Shown one piece after another: positions 63,466 to 64,000 of a DNA stretch of 64,000 nucleotides. Position 1 is the stretch's first letter, and every line of letters starts with the position of its first letter. The DNA comes from Corynebacterium ciconiae DSM 44920 (lineage in GTDB: Bacteria; Actinomycetota; Actinomycetes; Mycobacteriales; Mycobacteriaceae), in contig NZ_CP047189.1 of NCBI RefSeq assembly GCF_030440575.1, positions 992,001-1,056,000 of the forward strand. The letters are read 5' to 3'. The position numbers and the translations under genes were made by a program. Below the pieces are notes generated by a model. The model did not search any database. It was not told the DNA's origin and worked only from the letters and a program-made list of their open reading frames with translations.

Positions 63466-64000
63466 ATGACGAACGTCTACACCCTTTTAGCAGCCAGCGA
63501 GGAGGATTTGCCCATGGAGGGGCACTTCTCCGTGCTGTTGCCTGCTAACTACGACCTCGTCTGGTCCTTTGTTTCGCTCATCGTAATCCTGTTCCTCTTC
63601 TGGAAGTTCGTACTTCCGAAGTTCCAAGAGGTCCTGGCCGAGCGTGAGGACCGGATCAAGGGCGGCATTCAACGCGCCGAGGCCGCACAGGCTGAGGCCA
63701 AGGCCGCGCTGGAAAAGTACAACGCGCAGCTTTCTGAGGCCCGCGCTGAGGCACAGCAGATCCGCGAAGAAGCCCGTGATAAGGGCAAGAAGATCGTGGA
63801 CGAGATGAAGGCCGAGGCTACCGAAGAGAGCAACCGCATTATTGAGTCCGGAGAGAAGCAGCTTCTTGCTCAGCGCGAGCAGGTTGTTTCTGAACTGCGT
63901 TCCGAGATGGGACAGAACTCGATCAACCTGGCTGAGCGTCTGCTCGGGGAGCAACTCTCCGACAACGTCAAGCGGTCCGGCACGATCGACAACTTCTTGT
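63466..64000 (+). CDS. atpF: F0F1 ATP synthase subunit b, 5' part (cut by window edge)
   Basis: The first 178 residues of the peripheral stalk subunit b. One membrane helix ([22 protein letters not shown], residues ~29-50) is followed by a long coiled coil ([21 protein letters not shown] onward). ATG at 63466 is 30 bases after the atpE stop. The gene runs past the window end, where atpH, atpA, atpG, atpD and atpC would follow. Confidence 0.95.
   Translation, partial: MTNVYTLLAASEEDLPMEGHFSVLLPANYDLVWSFVSLIVILFLFWKFVLPKFQEVLAEREDRIKGGIQRAEAAQAEAKAALEKYNAQLSEARAEAQQIREEARDKGKKIVDEMKAEATEESNRIIESGEKQLLAQREQVVSELRSEMGQNSINLAERLLGEQLSDNVKRSGTIDNFL

Overview
The window is a contiguous piece of an actinobacterial chromosome that I assign to the genus Corynebacterium. 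The reasons are the OdhA-type fused 2-oxoglutarate dehydrogenase, the lysA/hom/thrB and argS gene order, the rho-prfA-prmC-sua5-wecA-atpIBEF order, many leaderless or GTG-started genes, and G+C of roughly 60%. The species cannot be named from sequence alone. I see no prophage, CRISPR array, insertion sequence or rRNA. One tRNA (Arg, CCG) is present.

Layout. 1-9.8 kb: start of odhA (minus), a fused two-half ABC exporter, an unknown membrane-associated protein, then a carboxylesterase directly joined to a FhuF-like [2Fe-2S] protein, and a small acidic protein. 9.8-17 kb: MFS permease, DEAD-box helicase, a small membrane protein, an exported HNH nuclease and PutP. 17.4-25.6 kb: a four-gene operon (SNF2 helicase, SWIM zinc-finger protein, Mre11/SbcD-like nuclease, Rad50/SbcC-like ATPase). 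26-32.2 kb: a RosR-like MarR regulator, tRNA-Arg, and an L-lactate module (lutABC plus lactate permease). 32.6-38.2 kb: argS-lysA and hom-thrB. 38.3-47.2 kb: an ArnR-like Fe-S regulator and a full molybdenum block (modA, a ModB-ModC fusion, mog, mobA, moaC, moeA, moaE, moaD, moaA), with no nitrate reductase genes in the window. 47.3-53.8 kb: an acyl-CoA synthetase, rho, prfA and prmC. 54-59.1 kb: an apparent accessory island with one very long protein made of two complete alkaline phosphatase domains, followed by a TIGR03943/permease pair. 59.3-64 kb: sua5, wecA and the start of the ATP synthase operon (atpI, atpB, atpE, atpF).

The signal least explained by the genes is a pair of dispersed DNA words. 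Motif A (CTCTGCTGCGTAGTAG) has four perfect 16-base copies and several near copies, mostly between genes and often as inverted pairs. It also lies inside arnR, moeA and mobA, read there as different peptides. Motif B (GCTTATCGACGCC) has eight perfect 13-base copies and three one-mismatch copies, in genes and between them. It forms one perfect inverted pair around an inner hairpin. Both are far above chance and look like DNA-level elements.

Other points worth attention are the tandem PhoA fusion, a Rad50-like protein with no zinc hook, the esterase/FhuF-like pair, and a long rho leader that contains a C-rich, rut-like tract.
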